Below, piece after piece: positions 1 through 8,718 of a DNA stretch of 64,000 bases. Both the position numbers and the translations under genes were made by a program. The notes below the pieces were generated by a model that saw only the letters and a program-made list of their open reading frames with translations, ran no database searches and had not been told where the DNA came from. The first letter of the stretch is position 1. The number at the start of each line of letters is the position of its first letter. Origin of the DNA: JBKBIP01 sp046297495. GTDB taxonomy: Bacteria > Planctomycetota > Planctomycetia > Gemmatales > Gemmataceae. The DNA lies in NCBI GenBank assembly GCA_046297495.1, contig JBKBIP010000011.1:100086-164085 (forward strand). The letters run 5' to 3'.

Positions 1-243
1 GTGATCACCGAGGATTTCCGAGCCATGCGCTACTTCCGCGACGAGTGCGAATATGGCATGGGCTATGTCAATCTGCCCTGCATCGGCGCCGAGGTCCACT
101 TGCCCTTCGGCGGCGTGAAAAAGAGCGGCAACGGCCACCCCTCCGCCGCCGGTCTGATCGAAACCGTGACCCACAAAACCGCCTGGACCGTCAACCACGC
201 CCTGGAAGTGAAAATGGCCCAGGGACTGACGACGGAGGTGTGA
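1..243 (+). CDS. Aldehyde dehydrogenase, C-terminal fragment
   Basis: This is the last 80 residues of an NAD(P)-dependent aldehyde dehydrogenase; the catalytic Cys and cofactor domain lie before base 1, so the GTG at position 1 is not a real start. The segment LPFGGVKKSGNG (visible residues 34-45) is the conserved C-terminal ALDH signature, followed by the short oligomerisation tail. The wording around it resembles the aminoadipate-semialdehyde/antiquitin-like branch, but the substrate cannot be decided from this piece. It stops at TGA 241-243. The 210 bases that follow, up to the next gene, contain no convincing coding region. Confidence 0.85.
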   Translation: MITEDFRAMRYFRDECEYGMGYVNLPCIGAEVHLPFGGVKKSGNGHPSAAGLIETVTHKTAWTVNHALEVKMAQGLTTEV

Positions 244-454
244 AGGGGGAGACGAGGTAAGCAAGTTGTCCAATGGTGCTGAGCAATGGAAGCATCCGCT
301 ATGGGGCGAAACCTAGCTGACTCTGACAACCGACCAGCTGTTCGAGGCCGACCCTCCCCTTGCCAGAGGTCCCACCGGCAATCGCTACCAAGGCATTGGT
401 CGCGGCGCGTGATTAGGGGTGGGTGTGAATCGAATCCTTTCGAGACCAATCTTC

Positions 455-1567
455 ATGCTTACGATTGCCACGTTGATTGATTTTCTGAAACAATTCGCGC
501 CGCGGGAATTGGCGGCGGAGTGGGACAACGTCGGCTTGCTGCTCGGCGACGCCGGGGGGGAAGCGCGGCGGGTGATGACCTGTCTGACCGTGACCCCCGA
601 TAGCGCCGCCGAGGCGGTGGCGGAAAACGCGCACTTGATTATTAGCCATCATCCCATACTGTTCCACCCCACGCGGAAGCTGACGGCGGACACGGCGGAA
701 GGACGGCTGCTGCTGGCGCTGGCGCGGGCAGGAGTGGCGGTCTATAGTCCACACACCGCCTTCGACAACTGCCAAGGAGGTATCAACGACATGCTGGCCC
801 GGCGGCTGGAGCTGCGCGAGGTCGCCCCCTTACGCCGCGCCGCTGGACCGAGACAGTGCAAGATCGTCGTCTTTGTGCCCGATAGCGACTTGTCCCGCGT
901 CTCCGACGCCCTCTTCCAAGCCGGCGCCGGCGTCATTGGCGACTACGGCGAGTGCAGCTTTCGCCTGCAAGGAACGGGCACGTTTTTTGGTTCGGACGAG
1001 ACGAACCCGACGGTCGGCCAAAAGGGACGCCGGGAGGAAGTCAGTGAATGGCGATTGGAAGTCGTCTGCCCGGAGGAGCAAGTCGGGCGCGCGGTGGCGG
1101 CCATGCGTCAAGCCCATTCGTATGAGGAGCCGGCGTTTGACGTGTATCCGCTGCGACCGCTGCCGGCGAACGTGGGCGAAGGACGGGTGGGCTGCTTGCC
1201 GCACGCGCTGCCGCTCCAGGAATTGGCGCGCTCCGTGAAGGACAAACTGGCCGCCGCGACGGTCCAATACGCCGGTGATCCGCAACGCCTAGTCGCGCGG
1301 GTCGCCATCGCTTGCGGCGCGGGCGGCGACTTGCTGACAGCAGCTCGGCACAGTGGAGCGGAGGTGTTCCTAACCGGCGAGCTGCGTTTCCACGACATCC
1401 TGGCCGCCGAAGCCGCCGGACTCGCCGTGCTGTTGCCGGGTCACTACGCCACCGAGCGCTGCGGCGTCGAGGAGCTGGCGCATCTCTTGCGTCAACGCTG
1501 GCCAGAGCTACACGTCTGGGCCAGCCGCCGCGAACAAGAGCCGCTGCGAGAGGTGGTGGCGGGGTGA
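455..1567 (+). CDS. NIF3-like dinuclear metal-centre protein (YbgI/DUF34 family)
   Basis: A 370-residue member of the NIF3/YbgI family, toroidal hexamers with a di-metal site; the cellular role is unsettled (GTP cyclohydrolase I type 2-like annotations exist). Metal ligands are visible as ISHHPI (His65, His66) and, near the C-terminus, TGELRFHD and GHYATER. Between the two halves (about residues 130-235) is the extra PII-like domain seen in the long form of the family. The ATG at 455 is chosen because the family begins with a helix like LIDFLKQFAP; an upstream in-frame GTG/ATG at 419 would add 12 uncharacteristic residues. It stands alone, with convergent transcription downstream. Confidence 0.9.
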   Translation: MLTIATLIDFLKQFAPRELAAEWDNVGLLLGDAGGEARRVMTCLTVTPDSAAEAVAENAHLIISHHPILFHPTRKLTADTAEGRLLLALARAGVAVYSPHTAFDNCQGGINDMLARRLELREVAPLRRAAGPRQCKIVVFVPDSDLSRVSDALFQAGAGVIGDYGECSFRLQGTGTFFGSDETNPTVGQKGRREEVSEWRLEVVCPEEQVGRAVAAMRQAHSYEEPAFDVYPLRPLPANVGEGRVGCLPHALPLQELARSVKDKLAAATVQYAGDPQRLVARVAIACGAGGDLLTAARHSGAEVFLTGELRFHDILAAEAAGLAVLLPGHYATERCGVEELAHLLRQRWPELHVWASRREQEPLREVVAG

Positions 1568-1611
1568 GGGGATCGGGTTGGGCCATGTTTTATCCTCTCA
1601 TCCCCTCACCG

Positions 1612-1664
1612 CCTCATTCTCTCGCGCGCCGGACTCCGACTATTCCGGACGAAACGATGAATCC
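1612..1664. repeat. Degenerate copy of the GATTCATCG palindrome family
   Basis: Between two convergent genes. The left arm (TCATTCTCTCGCGCG, from about 1613) and the right arm (CGAAACGATGAATCC, ending 1664) match the arms of the dispersed palindrome described at 62167 imperfectly. The central part also forms a short CCGGA/TCCGG stem. Weak copy, recognised only by comparison with the better ones. Confidence 0.4.
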
Positions 1665-1679
1665 CAGAGCCAAACCCCA

Positions 1680-2774
1680 TCACAGCGACACCGCATGGTA
1701 CGTGTTCTCGCACGGGCAGCCGCGGGTGAGGTGCATGGTTCGTTCCGCCAAGACCTGGATCAGCGCCGCCACGGTTCGGCCTCGTTCGGCCTCGGGTTCG
1801 CGGTCGGTACCGTGGGCGCAGATGGAGCGCGGATAAGAGGTGTGGTTGCGCGTCAATTCTTGCAGCGTGTTCAATGTCAAGCTGTCGCCCCGCTGGCGCA
1901 GGAAGCGGCGCAGGGCGGCGTAGCGAGCCAACGAGCCACCGATGGAACCGGCCCGCAGGTACTCGTCATTCTTGAGCCAATCGGACAGGTAATGGTTGGT
2001 GTGGCCGATGGCGTTGCCGTCGGGATAAAAGACGGCATGGCGGCGGGCGGTTGTCTCCACGCTCAACAGGGTGCCATCCGCATCGCCGATCAGGAAGTGA
2101 GCGCCGCCGGCGCGGGGGGGCATCACCGCTGGCGTCAGAGCGTCGGCGAGCTGGTCTCCGGCGAGAATCTGGCGAACGACGACGCTGTGCAGCCGGCCTA
2201 GCCCCACGTCGCGCGGGCTGAGGTAGTTGATGTTGACGCCGAGGCCATGCTCGTTCAAGCCGGCAGCGCCGACGATGCCGGCGAACGTGAAGACCAATTG
2301 TCTCGGCCCCCGTGTTGGCCGGAGTCGTAACAGGGCTACGTAATCCTCATGAAACGCCGCCATGTCATACGTCTGGCCCAATAGAGTCAATCCCGTGTCG
2401 GCGGCGGCGGTCGCGGCGAAGGTAGTGCAACCCACGATGTTCTGGGTCATGGGCAGGTAACGAAAACTGTTGAGGTCGAGCAAGCTGTTCAAGAGAAAAA
2501 CGCGCTCGAAGCTCACTCCCGCGCCGCGAGCGATGCCGCGCATCTCCTCGACCAGCTCCGGCGCCTCCCGTTCATTGGCCGCCACTTGTCCCGCCCAATA
2601 CCCCCACATGGTTTCCTCGGTGAGCGGCATGGAGGCGTGGCGGAGGTAGAAATCGAGCAACCGCTCCGCGTAGGCGCGAATGCGCTCGCGCTCGGCTTCG
2701 CCATGCGCCGCGCCGATTTGCGCGGGTGTGCCGGAAAAGTCGTGAACGGGAATGGTGGGATGTGCTGTCGCCAT
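1680..2774 (-). CDS. C45-family peptidase / acyl-CoA:6-APA acyltransferase-like Ntn hydrolase
   Basis: A 364-residue protein of the acyltransferase/peptidase C45 family (penicillin acyltransferase-like N-terminal nucleophile hydrolases). The likely nucleophile is Cys116 in VGCTTFA, where self-cleavage between Gly115 and Cys116 would free the catalytic N-terminus. The upstream region has the typical helical pro-segment (residues 20-100, rich in Glu/Arg), and downstream GLNEHGLGVNINYLS matches the family pattern of an Ntn beta-sandwich core. No signal peptide is evident. In this family substrates are mostly unknown amide or acyl-CoA compounds; no neighbour indicates which. Convergent with the NIF3-like gene. 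Confidence 0.85.
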   Translation of the reverse strand: MATAHPTIPVHDFSGTPAQIGAAHGEAERERIRAYAERLLDFYLRHASMPLTEETMWGYWAGQVAANEREAPELVEEMRGIARGAGVSFERVFLLNSLLDLNSFRYLPMTQNIVGCTTFAATAAADTGLTLLGQTYDMAAFHEDYVALLRLRPTRGPRQLVFTFAGIVGAAGLNEHGLGVNINYLSPRDVGLGRLHSVVVRQILAGDQLADALTPAVMPPRAGGAHFLIGDADGTLLSVETTARRHAVFYPDGNAIGHTNHYLSDWLKNDEYLRAGSIGGSLARYAALRRFLRQRGDSLTLNTLQELTRNHTSYPRSICAHGTDREPEAERGRTVAALIQVLAERTMHLTRGCPCENTYHAVSL

Positions 2775-2923
2775 GATCTCCTCGCGCGCGGTTGTCGATG
2801 GTCAAACTGCGGATCAAGACGGCAGGCAGTATAACATGGCGGACGGGCGGTATCCATTTTCCAACCTACCCTTTTTCCGCTCGGCGTGGACAATGGGGGG
2901 ATTTTTTGTTGTTTTGCCGGGGG

Positions 2924-2967
2924 GTTCATTGGTTCGCGCGCGGGAACGCGCGCGAACCGAATGAATC
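2924..2967. repeat. Dispersed palindrome, GATTCATCG family
   Basis: Inverted repeat with arms around GTTCATTGGTTCGCGCGCG and its near-complement separated by about three bases, with one unpaired base in the right arm. It lies 46 bases upstream of the mutS start, between divergent genes. Same family as the perfect copy at 62167-62208. Confidence 0.7.
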
Positions 2968-3012
2968 TACCTCATCCTTTTTTTGATCCTGCAGGGAGTA
3001 CCGAGAGGTCGC

Positions 3013-5499
3013 ATGACCACGCCGATGATGCGGCAATATCAGGAGGCCAAACAGCGCCATCCCGATATGTTGCTGCTGTTCCGCATGGGGGATTTCTATG
3101 AATTGTTTTACGACGACGCCCAAATCGCCGCCCGCGTGCTCGGTTTGGCCTTGACCAGTCGAGACAAGACGGTGCCGATGGCCGGCTTTCCGCATCACGC
3201 CTTGGAAGGGCACCTGGGCAAATTGCTGCAAGCCGGTCATCGCGTGGCCGTCTGCGATCAGGTCGAAGACCCCGCTTTGGCCAAGGGGCTGGTCCGCCGC
3301 GAAGTCACCCGCGTCGTCACCCCCGGCACCCTGACCGAAGACGATTTGCTCGATCCCCGGCAAGCGAATCATCTGGTCGCGGTTTGGCCCAAAGGAGAGT
3401 CACTTGGCTTGGCCTGGGTGGAGTTGTCCACCGGCGACTTCCAGGCCGCCGATGTGAGCGAAGCCCGTTTCAGCGACGAGTTGGCCCGGTTGCGGCCGGC
3501 GGAATGTCTGTTTCCCGAAACGGAGGAAACCGCCTTGGTCGCGCTGCTGGGCCGAGTCGCGCCAGCGCCGACCTTGACCGCCCGGCCCGGCTGGACCTTC
3601 GACCCCGTGACCGCTCGTGAGGCCCTGCACCAGCATTTCGGCGTTCGCACGTTGAACGGTTTCGGCTTCAGCGACGACCAACCGTGCTTGCTGGCCGCTG
3701 GCGCCTTGTTGCTGTATTTGCAGGAAACGCTCAAGGCCAATCTGGCCCACATCCGCCAGCTGCGGCCTTATCATCAGGAACGCCATTTATTCCTCGATGA
3801 AGTGACGCGCCGTAGTCTAGAATTGACACGTGCCTTGCGCGACGGCAGCCGGGATGGCTCGCTGTTGGCCGCCATCGACCGGACGGTCACCGCGATGGGA
3901 GCGCGGTTGTTGCAGGAATGGCTCATCGCCCCCTTGGCCGACCGCGCCGCCATCACGGCGCGGCTGGATGCCGTGGCGGAATTGCTCGATGAAAGCCAGC
4001 TGCGCCGCGAGCTGCGCGGTTTGCTCGACGACGTGTTCGACCTGCAACGGCTGACGGCGCGGGTCAGCACCGGCCGAGCCACGCCGCGCGACTTGGGAGC
4101 GGTGGCCAAGACGTTACGCCTGCTGCCCCGTTTCAAGGCCCGCGTCACCGGCCGGCGCTCGGCCTTGCTGCGCGATCTCGAAAATCAGTTGGAATTGTGC
4201 CCCGATCTGCGACAAGCACTAGATAGCACCTTGGTCGATGATCCTCCCTTGAGCGCTCGTGAGGGAGGCTTGATCCGCCCCGGCTGCCATGCCCCGCTGG
4301 ACGAGCTGCGTTCCATCGCCCGCGGCGGCAAGGAGTGGATCGCCCGCTTTCAGGCCGAGGAGATCGCCCGCACCGGCATTCCCAGCCTCAAGGTCGGCTT
4401 CAACAAAGTGTTTGGCTATTACATCGAAATTACTCACACCCATGCCACCAAGATTCCCGATGATTACCAGCGCAAGCAGACACTCAAGAATGCCGAGCGC
4501 TACATCACGCCGGAATTGAAGGAGTATGAGGAAAAAGTCCTGACCGCCGAGGAAAAAATCCAACAGTTGGAATATGAACTCTTCGCATCCCTGCGCGATC
4601 AGGTGGCCGCCGAGACGAACCGGCTGCTGCAAACCGCCGCGGTGTTGAGCACCCTCGACGTGCTAGCGGCGCTGGCGGAATTGGCCGACGCACGCGGCTA
4701 CTGCCGGCCCGAACTGGACGACCGCCCCATCCTGGACATCCAAGCGGGGAAACACCCCGTCTTGGAACAGACGTTGCCGCCAGGGACGTTCGTGCCCAAT
4801 GACATCCTGCTTGGCCCAGAGGACGGTTTCTTGTGGCTGATCACTGGCCCAAACATGTCGGGTAAAAGCACTTTCATCCGTCAGGTCGCCCTCATGACAC
4901 TCCTCGCCCACATGGGCAGCTTCGTGCCAGCCCAGTCGGCGCGAATCGGGGTCACGGATCGGATATTCACGCGCGTTGGGGCCAGCGATGAGTTGAGCCG
5001 GGGGCAAAGCACGTTCATGGTGGAGATGACGGAGGCCGCCAACATTCTCAACAACGCCAGCCCGCGCAGCTTGGTCATCCTCGATGAGATTGGCCGGGGC
5101 ACCAGCACCTACGATGGCGTGTCGCTGGCCTGGGCCATCACCGAACATTTGCACGATGCCGTCGGCTGCCGGGCGTTGTTCGCCACCCACTATCACGAGC
5201 TGGCTCAGCTGGCCGAGACGTTGCCGGGACTGCGCAATTACAACGTATTGGTCAGCGAGAACCGCGACGATGTGGTCTTTCTGCATCGCATCGCCGCCGG
5301 CAGCGCCGATAAAAGCTATGGCATCCACGTCGCCCGCTTGGCCGGGGTGCCGCCAGCGGTCCTGGAACGGGCTGAGGAAGTGTTGACCGAACTGGAAGCT
5401 CATCATCGCCTCGAAACCCGCTTCCGTCCCAGCCCTGCTCGCCGCAAACGTCGTGTCACTTCTGAACAACCGTCCTTGTTCGCTGACATGAACGAATAG
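3013..5499 (+). CDS. mutS: DNA mismatch repair protein MutS
   Basis: Mismatch-recognition ATPase that starts methyl-independent or MutL-dependent mismatch repair. The 828-residue length is normal for MutS1. The N-terminal mismatch-reading Phe-x-Glu motif is present in MGDFYELF (residues 27-34 of the chosen start), followed by connector, lever and clamp domains, then the ABC-type ATPase with Walker A GPNMSGKST, the signature region DELSRGQSTF and Walker B LVILDEIGRGTS. A C-terminal tail after about residue 790 is short. The ATG at 3013 is preferred, preceded by GAGAGG; an upstream TTG at 2983 is less likely. No mutL is visible in the window. Confidence 0.97.
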   Translation: MTTPMMRQYQEAKQRHPDMLLLFRMGDFYELFYDDAQIAARVLGLALTSRDKTVPMAGFPHHALEGHLGKLLQAGHRVAVCDQVEDPALAKGLVRREVTRVVTPGTLTEDDLLDPRQANHLVAVWPKGESLGLAWVELSTGDFQAADVSEARFSDELARLRPAECLFPETEETALVALLGRVAPAPTLTARPGWTFDPVTAREALHQHFGVRTLNGFGFSDDQPCLLAAGALLLYLQETLKANLAHIRQLRPYHQERHLFLDEVTRRSLELTRALRDGSRDGSLLAAIDRTVTAMGARLLQEWLIAPLADRAAITARLDAVAELLDESQLRRELRGLLDDVFDLQRLTARVSTGRATPRDLGAVAKTLRLLPRFKARVTGRRSALLRDLENQLELCPDLRQALDSTLVDDPPLSAREGGLIRPGCHAPLDELRSIARGGKEWIARFQAEEIARTGIPSLKVGFNKVFGYYIEITHTHATKIPDDYQRKQTLKNAERYITPELKEYEEKVLTAEEKIQQLEYELFASLRDQVAAETNRLLQTAAVLSTLDVLAALAELADARGYCRPELDDRPILDIQAGKHPVLEQTLPPGTFVPNDILLGPEDGFLWLITGPNMSGKSTFIRQVALMTLLAHMGSFVPAQSARIGVTDRIFTRVGASDELSRGQSTFMVEMTEAANILNNASPRSLVILDEIGRGTSTYDGVSLAWAITEHLHDAVGCRALFATHYHELAQLAETLPGLRNYNVLVSENRDDVVFLHRIAAGSADKSYGIHVARLAGVPPAVLERAEEVLTELEAHHRLETRFRPSPARRKRRVTSEQPSLFADMNE

Positions 5500-5552
5500 C
5501 CCCTGAATTTCAGACATGGATGAAACGGCATTATCTCGGCAAAAAAGAATGT

Positions 5553-5603
5553 GGGCTGGATTGAAAATCCGACTCGGAACAGACCGGATTGGAAATCCAG
5601 CCC
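5553..5603. repeat. Intergenic stem-loop between mutS and helicase
   Basis: Perfect 10-bp outer arms GGGCTGGATT / AATCCAGCCC (5553-5562 and 5594-5603) plus an inner 6-bp stem AATCCG/CGGATT (5566-5571 and 5585-5590). There is no T tract after it on the plus strand, so it is not a classical terminator for mutS. Function unknown. Confidence 0.5.
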
Positions 5604-5642
5604 CCCTAAGGATCGTCTTTGCCGGCGTGCTACAATAATCCT

Positions 5643-7019
5643 ATGTCACAACCAACGCTCACTTTGACCTTCGACGGTGGTACGCTGCTCCTCACCGGAT
5701 CGGAACCGGAACTACTGTCGCGCTTACCCGGTTGTCAGTTCGACGCGCGCGCCGGCATGTATCGAGCCGAAGCGCGTTGTTACCGGGCCATCGTCGAATG
5801 GTTGCGCCGCGAGCAGGTCCCGTATCAAGACCAGGCCCGCGACTATCCGCTGACGGCGTGGTCCGTGCGCACCAGCCGCGATCCGTTTCCGCATCAACTG
5901 GAAGGACTGGAAACCTGGTGGAAAAAGGGGGCGCGCGGCGTCGTCGTACTGCCGACCGGGACAGGCAAGACCTACCTGGCCATCCTCGCCATTCAAAAGG
6001 TGGGCCGACCGAGCTTGGTCATCACGCCGACGATTGATTTGCTCAACCAATGGTACGCCGAGCTGTCGCTGGCTTTTGATACGCCCGTTGGCTTGTTGGG
6101 CGGGGGGAGTTATGACCTTCAGCCGTTGACCGTGGCCACGTATGATTCCGCCTACATCCACCTGGAACGCTGGGGACAACGCTTTGGCCTAGTGGTGTTT
6201 GATGAATGTCATCACTTGCCCGGCCCGTCGTACATGCAAGCCGCCATCGGCAGCCTGGCTCCGTTTCGCCTGGGGCTGACCGCGACCCCGGAACGCACTG
6301 ACGGCCAACACGCGCTGCTGGCGGAGTTGATCGGCCCCATCGTCTATCGCCGGGAAATCAAGCAGCTGGCGGGCCAGTTCCTGGCGGATTACCGCATTGA
6401 ACGGTTATACGTTGAGTTGTCACCCGAGGAGAAAGAACGCTATCGCTTGGCCCGCGAACAGTATCGCCAGTTCGTGGAATCGCGCCGCATCGCCATGGGT
6501 GGGGCGCACGGTTGGCAGCGATTCATTCAGGAGACGTGCCGATCCGCCGAGGGGCGGGCCGCCTTCCAGGCCTACCGTGAGCAAAAACGCCTGGCCCAAG
6601 CCGCCCCCGCCAAGCTGCACACGCTGGAACACCTCTTGGAACAGCACGCCCGCGACCGGGTACTGATCTTCACGTATGACAACGCCACCGTGTATCAAAT
6701 CGCCCGCCGATTCCTGGTACCGGCCATTACTCATCAGACCAAGGCCAAGGAACGCCAGCAAATCTTGGCCCGTTTCCATGCGGGGGACTATCCGGTTATT
6801 GTCACTAGCCAAGTGTTGAACGAAGGGGTAGACGTGCCGGCGGCCAACATTGGCATCGTCTTGTCGGGCACCGGCAGCGTCCGCGAGCATGTGCAACGCC
6901 TGGGCCGGTTACTACGCAAGCATGGCGACAAGCAAGCCTTGCTCTACGAAGTCGTCACCCGCGACACCGCCGAGGAATTCACCAGCGACCGCCGCCGCCA
7001 ACATCATGCCTATGAATGA
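5643..7019 (+). CDS. XPB-like superfamily II DNA helicase
   Basis: A 458-residue ATP-dependent DNA translocase resembling archaeal and bacterial XPB. Residues 1-75 resemble the small damage-recognition domain of XPB; helicase core 1 has Walker A LPTGTGKT (103-110), motif II DECHH (187-191) and motif III with LTATPERTDG (211-221); a helical thumb-like insert follows (about 255-320); helicase core 2 ends with QRLGRLLRKHG (motif VI). Most XPB relatives act in nucleotide excision repair or travel with the nuclease Bax1 (DUF790), but no such gene follows. The ATG at 5643 is chosen; an upstream in-frame start at 5619 would overlap a TACAAT (5631-5636) that may be a -10 box, leaving a nearly leaderless message. 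Confidence 0.88.
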   Translation: MSQPTLTLTFDGGTLLLTGSEPELLSRLPGCQFDARAGMYRAEARCYRAIVEWLRREQVPYQDQARDYPLTAWSVRTSRDPFPHQLEGLETWWKKGARGVVVLPTGTGKTYLAILAIQKVGRPSLVITPTIDLLNQWYAELSLAFDTPVGLLGGGSYDLQPLTVATYDSAYIHLERWGQRFGLVVFDECHHLPGPSYMQAAIGSLAPFRLGLTATPERTDGQHALLAELIGPIVYRREIKQLAGQFLADYRIERLYVELSPEEKERYRLAREQYRQFVESRRIAMGGAHGWQRFIQETCRSAEGRAAFQAYREQKRLAQAAPAKLHTLEHLLEQHARDRVLIFTYDNATVYQIARRFLVPAITHQTKAKERQQILARFHAGDYPVIVTSQVLNEGVDVPAANIGIVLSGTGSVREHVQRLGRLLRKHGDKQALLYEVVTRDTAEEFTSDRRRQHHAYE

Positions 7020-7152
7020 AGGGAAAAAACAATAGGCGTATGGTTTCGGCGCACGGTGATTCATCGGTTCGCCCATGCGTTTCATCCCATGCGAGACAAT
7101 TCATCCCTCATCGCCATCCGGGACGTGATGTCCGGCGGATTTCCAGGAGCAA

Positions 7153-7189
7153 CAAAAAAAACCGGCGCATGACGATGTCATGCGCCGGT
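7153..7189 (-). terminator. Rho-independent terminator of the UGA-interrupted thioredoxin-like gene
   Basis: A perfect 13-bp stem (ACCGGCGCATGAC and complement, 7161-7173 and 7177-7189) with a 3-base loop. On the minus strand it is followed directly by a run of T (A7 at 7154-7160 on the plus strand). It lies 22 bases beyond the stop at 7211, so it ends transcription of that minus-strand gene. Strong and textbook-like. Confidence 0.85.
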
Positions 7190-7210
7190 CTGGATTTTGG
7201 CCCGTCCGTC

Positions 7211-8365
7211 TCACCGTTTCCCCAGCCGAGCGTTGGCCGCTTGGGGAGTGGCGCGGCGCCATTCGATGAGGCCGCCGACGGTGTGGGCAGCGCTGGCCCA
7301 GGGATTGCGATAGGTGCCGTCGCACACCAGAAGCAGTTGTTGCAGCTCGCCGCGCGGCGAGTAAATCAGCAGGCCGCGCACCGTGCCTTCGGCCTCAATG
7401 ACGCGGGTGCCGCCGCCGGTGTAAGGACGTTTGCCGGCCAATGCCCCTTCGATCCGCACTTCGACGCGGTCGGCGGTCGCTTGCGTGACCACGGCGTTGA
7501 GCTGGGCCTTGGTGGCGTCCTGGGCGCGTAGGGCGAACACCATATCGCCATCATCGGTCAAAGCGCGGACGAAGTGTCGGCTGGTCGTCTCGGGAATCTG
7601 GTAGCGCTCGCCGGTTTGCAGTCGCGGGGGCCGCAAGCCACGCATCTCGTCCTCACGGAGGAAGATGCTATCGAACATGGGGTGCTGGTTGGCCGGTAGG
7701 CCGCCGCGCAGGGTTCGCGCCGTCACCGCCAGCCGCGCGGAGCCATCGGCCCGCACTCCCAAACCGCGATCCGGATTCAACGTTACCGCCACGGGGCGGC
7801 GCCGCGGCAAGGGGCCGAGTTGGCGCAATCCTTTTTCGAGCCAAGCCAATAACTCGCCGGTGTCCTTGGAAGGACGCATTCCAGCCAACACCTTGCCATC
7901 GGCTGTCAACAGATAGACGCCAATGGGCCGATGCTTGTCCAGCCCCCATTGTTCGATCAACTGCCGTTGCACGTTGGCGGGGCTGCCCGGCAAGGGGCGG
8001 CCCCCCCGCGCCCGCAGATCAATGGCCACGGGCACGCAATAATCGCGAATCAGGCTGACCACCTGTTCGTTGGACAAAGGACCCGCACGGAGCCCGAATG
8101 CCGCTGCTCAGCAGCGCTCGAACGGGTCATCGTCCAAGGTCCAGACGAAAAGGGGGCGTTTTTCGCGCGTGGCCGTCGCTTGGGCTTCCACCAGCGAAGC
8201 CAGCCAGGGAACCTGCTGCCAGCGCAACTCGGCGGCGCTGGGCCGAATGGCGTTGGCCCGCTGCTCCAGCCCCTGCGGCGTCCAGTCAGCCGTCAAGCCC
8301 AGGGCAGTTAGCGCCAACGTGGTAATTGAGCTAATCCAGGCAATCCGTCGCGTCATGCGTGGCAT
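7211..8365 (-). CDS. Thioredoxin-like secreted protein with in-frame UGA (candidate selenoprotein, or broken gene)
   Basis: One continuous reading frame of 384 codons broken only by a TGA at 8110-8108. Before it: start at ATG 8365 (or 8356), a hydrophobic signal/anchor (SSITTLALTALGLTA), then a stretch ending EKRPLFVWTLDDDPFERC. After it, same frame: AAAFGLRAGP, then SNEQVVSLIRDYCVPVAID, which looks like the continuation of a thioredoxin-like fold, and about 260 further residues of unrecognised domain. The stop follows a Cys codon exactly where planctomycete relatives of this type carry a Cys-containing active-site loop, so the product could hold Cys-Sec. A small bulged hairpin can be drawn at 8101-8085, loop GCU. 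A nonsense mutation or a base-call error remain equally valid explanations. A strong terminator follows the gene. Confidence 0.6.
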
Positions 8366-8718
8366 CCTTGTTTCAGTCAATACCGGCGGCACCTTCTCGC
8401 GGAAGCGCGGAGCATGCCAACCTTTTGTCCAGAACAACGATAAGGAAAAGTGGGGCGATTCTACCCCCATGCGCCACAAAAGTCGAGACGAATTGGGCCA
8501 AAAAAGGGGACGCGACTCGATTTCGATGGTTATCAGAAAATACGAGTCGCGTCCCCTTTTTTGGCCCCGCCGCCCGCCCGCGCGGTTGGCAAGTGGGAGA
8601 AAAACTCGCTCCGCGACCACACGCCGATAGCATCTCCGCTGATTCGTCAGTAAGATAACAAGCGTTTCCGAACGCTGGTATCGCCACGCATTGATCATCC
8701 CACCACGAGGAGTCCGCC
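8366..8718. other. 353-bp intergenic region between divergent genes
   Basis: No coding region is convincing here; open frames on both strands are created by the inverted repeat at 8495-8567. The region must also hold the promoters of the two divergent genes, but no clear -35/-10 pair was identified. An Ala/Gly-type ribosome site (CACGAGGAG) precedes the plus-strand gene at 8719. Confidence 0.5.
8495..8567. repeat. Long inverted repeat, GGGGACGCGACTCG element, copy 1
   Basis: Perfect 25-bp arms (8495-8519 and 8543-8567) with a 23-base spacer. The arm reads from GGGCC through an A-run to the core GGGGACGCGACTCG. A second copy sits at 39735-39821 with the same core and a different spacer. Two distant copies with identical arms and unrelated middles suggest a small mobile palindrome (REP/MITE-like) rather than a terminator. 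No transposase is encoded inside. Confidence 0.85.

Noticed and set aside
5553..5603. Rho-independent terminator for mutS
   Set aside because: Stem is good but no T tract follows on the plus strand, so it is kept only as a palindrome.
5643..7019. Restriction-system helicase subunit
   Set aside because: No methyltransferase or endonuclease gene lies nearby, and the N-terminal and thumb regions look XPB-like.
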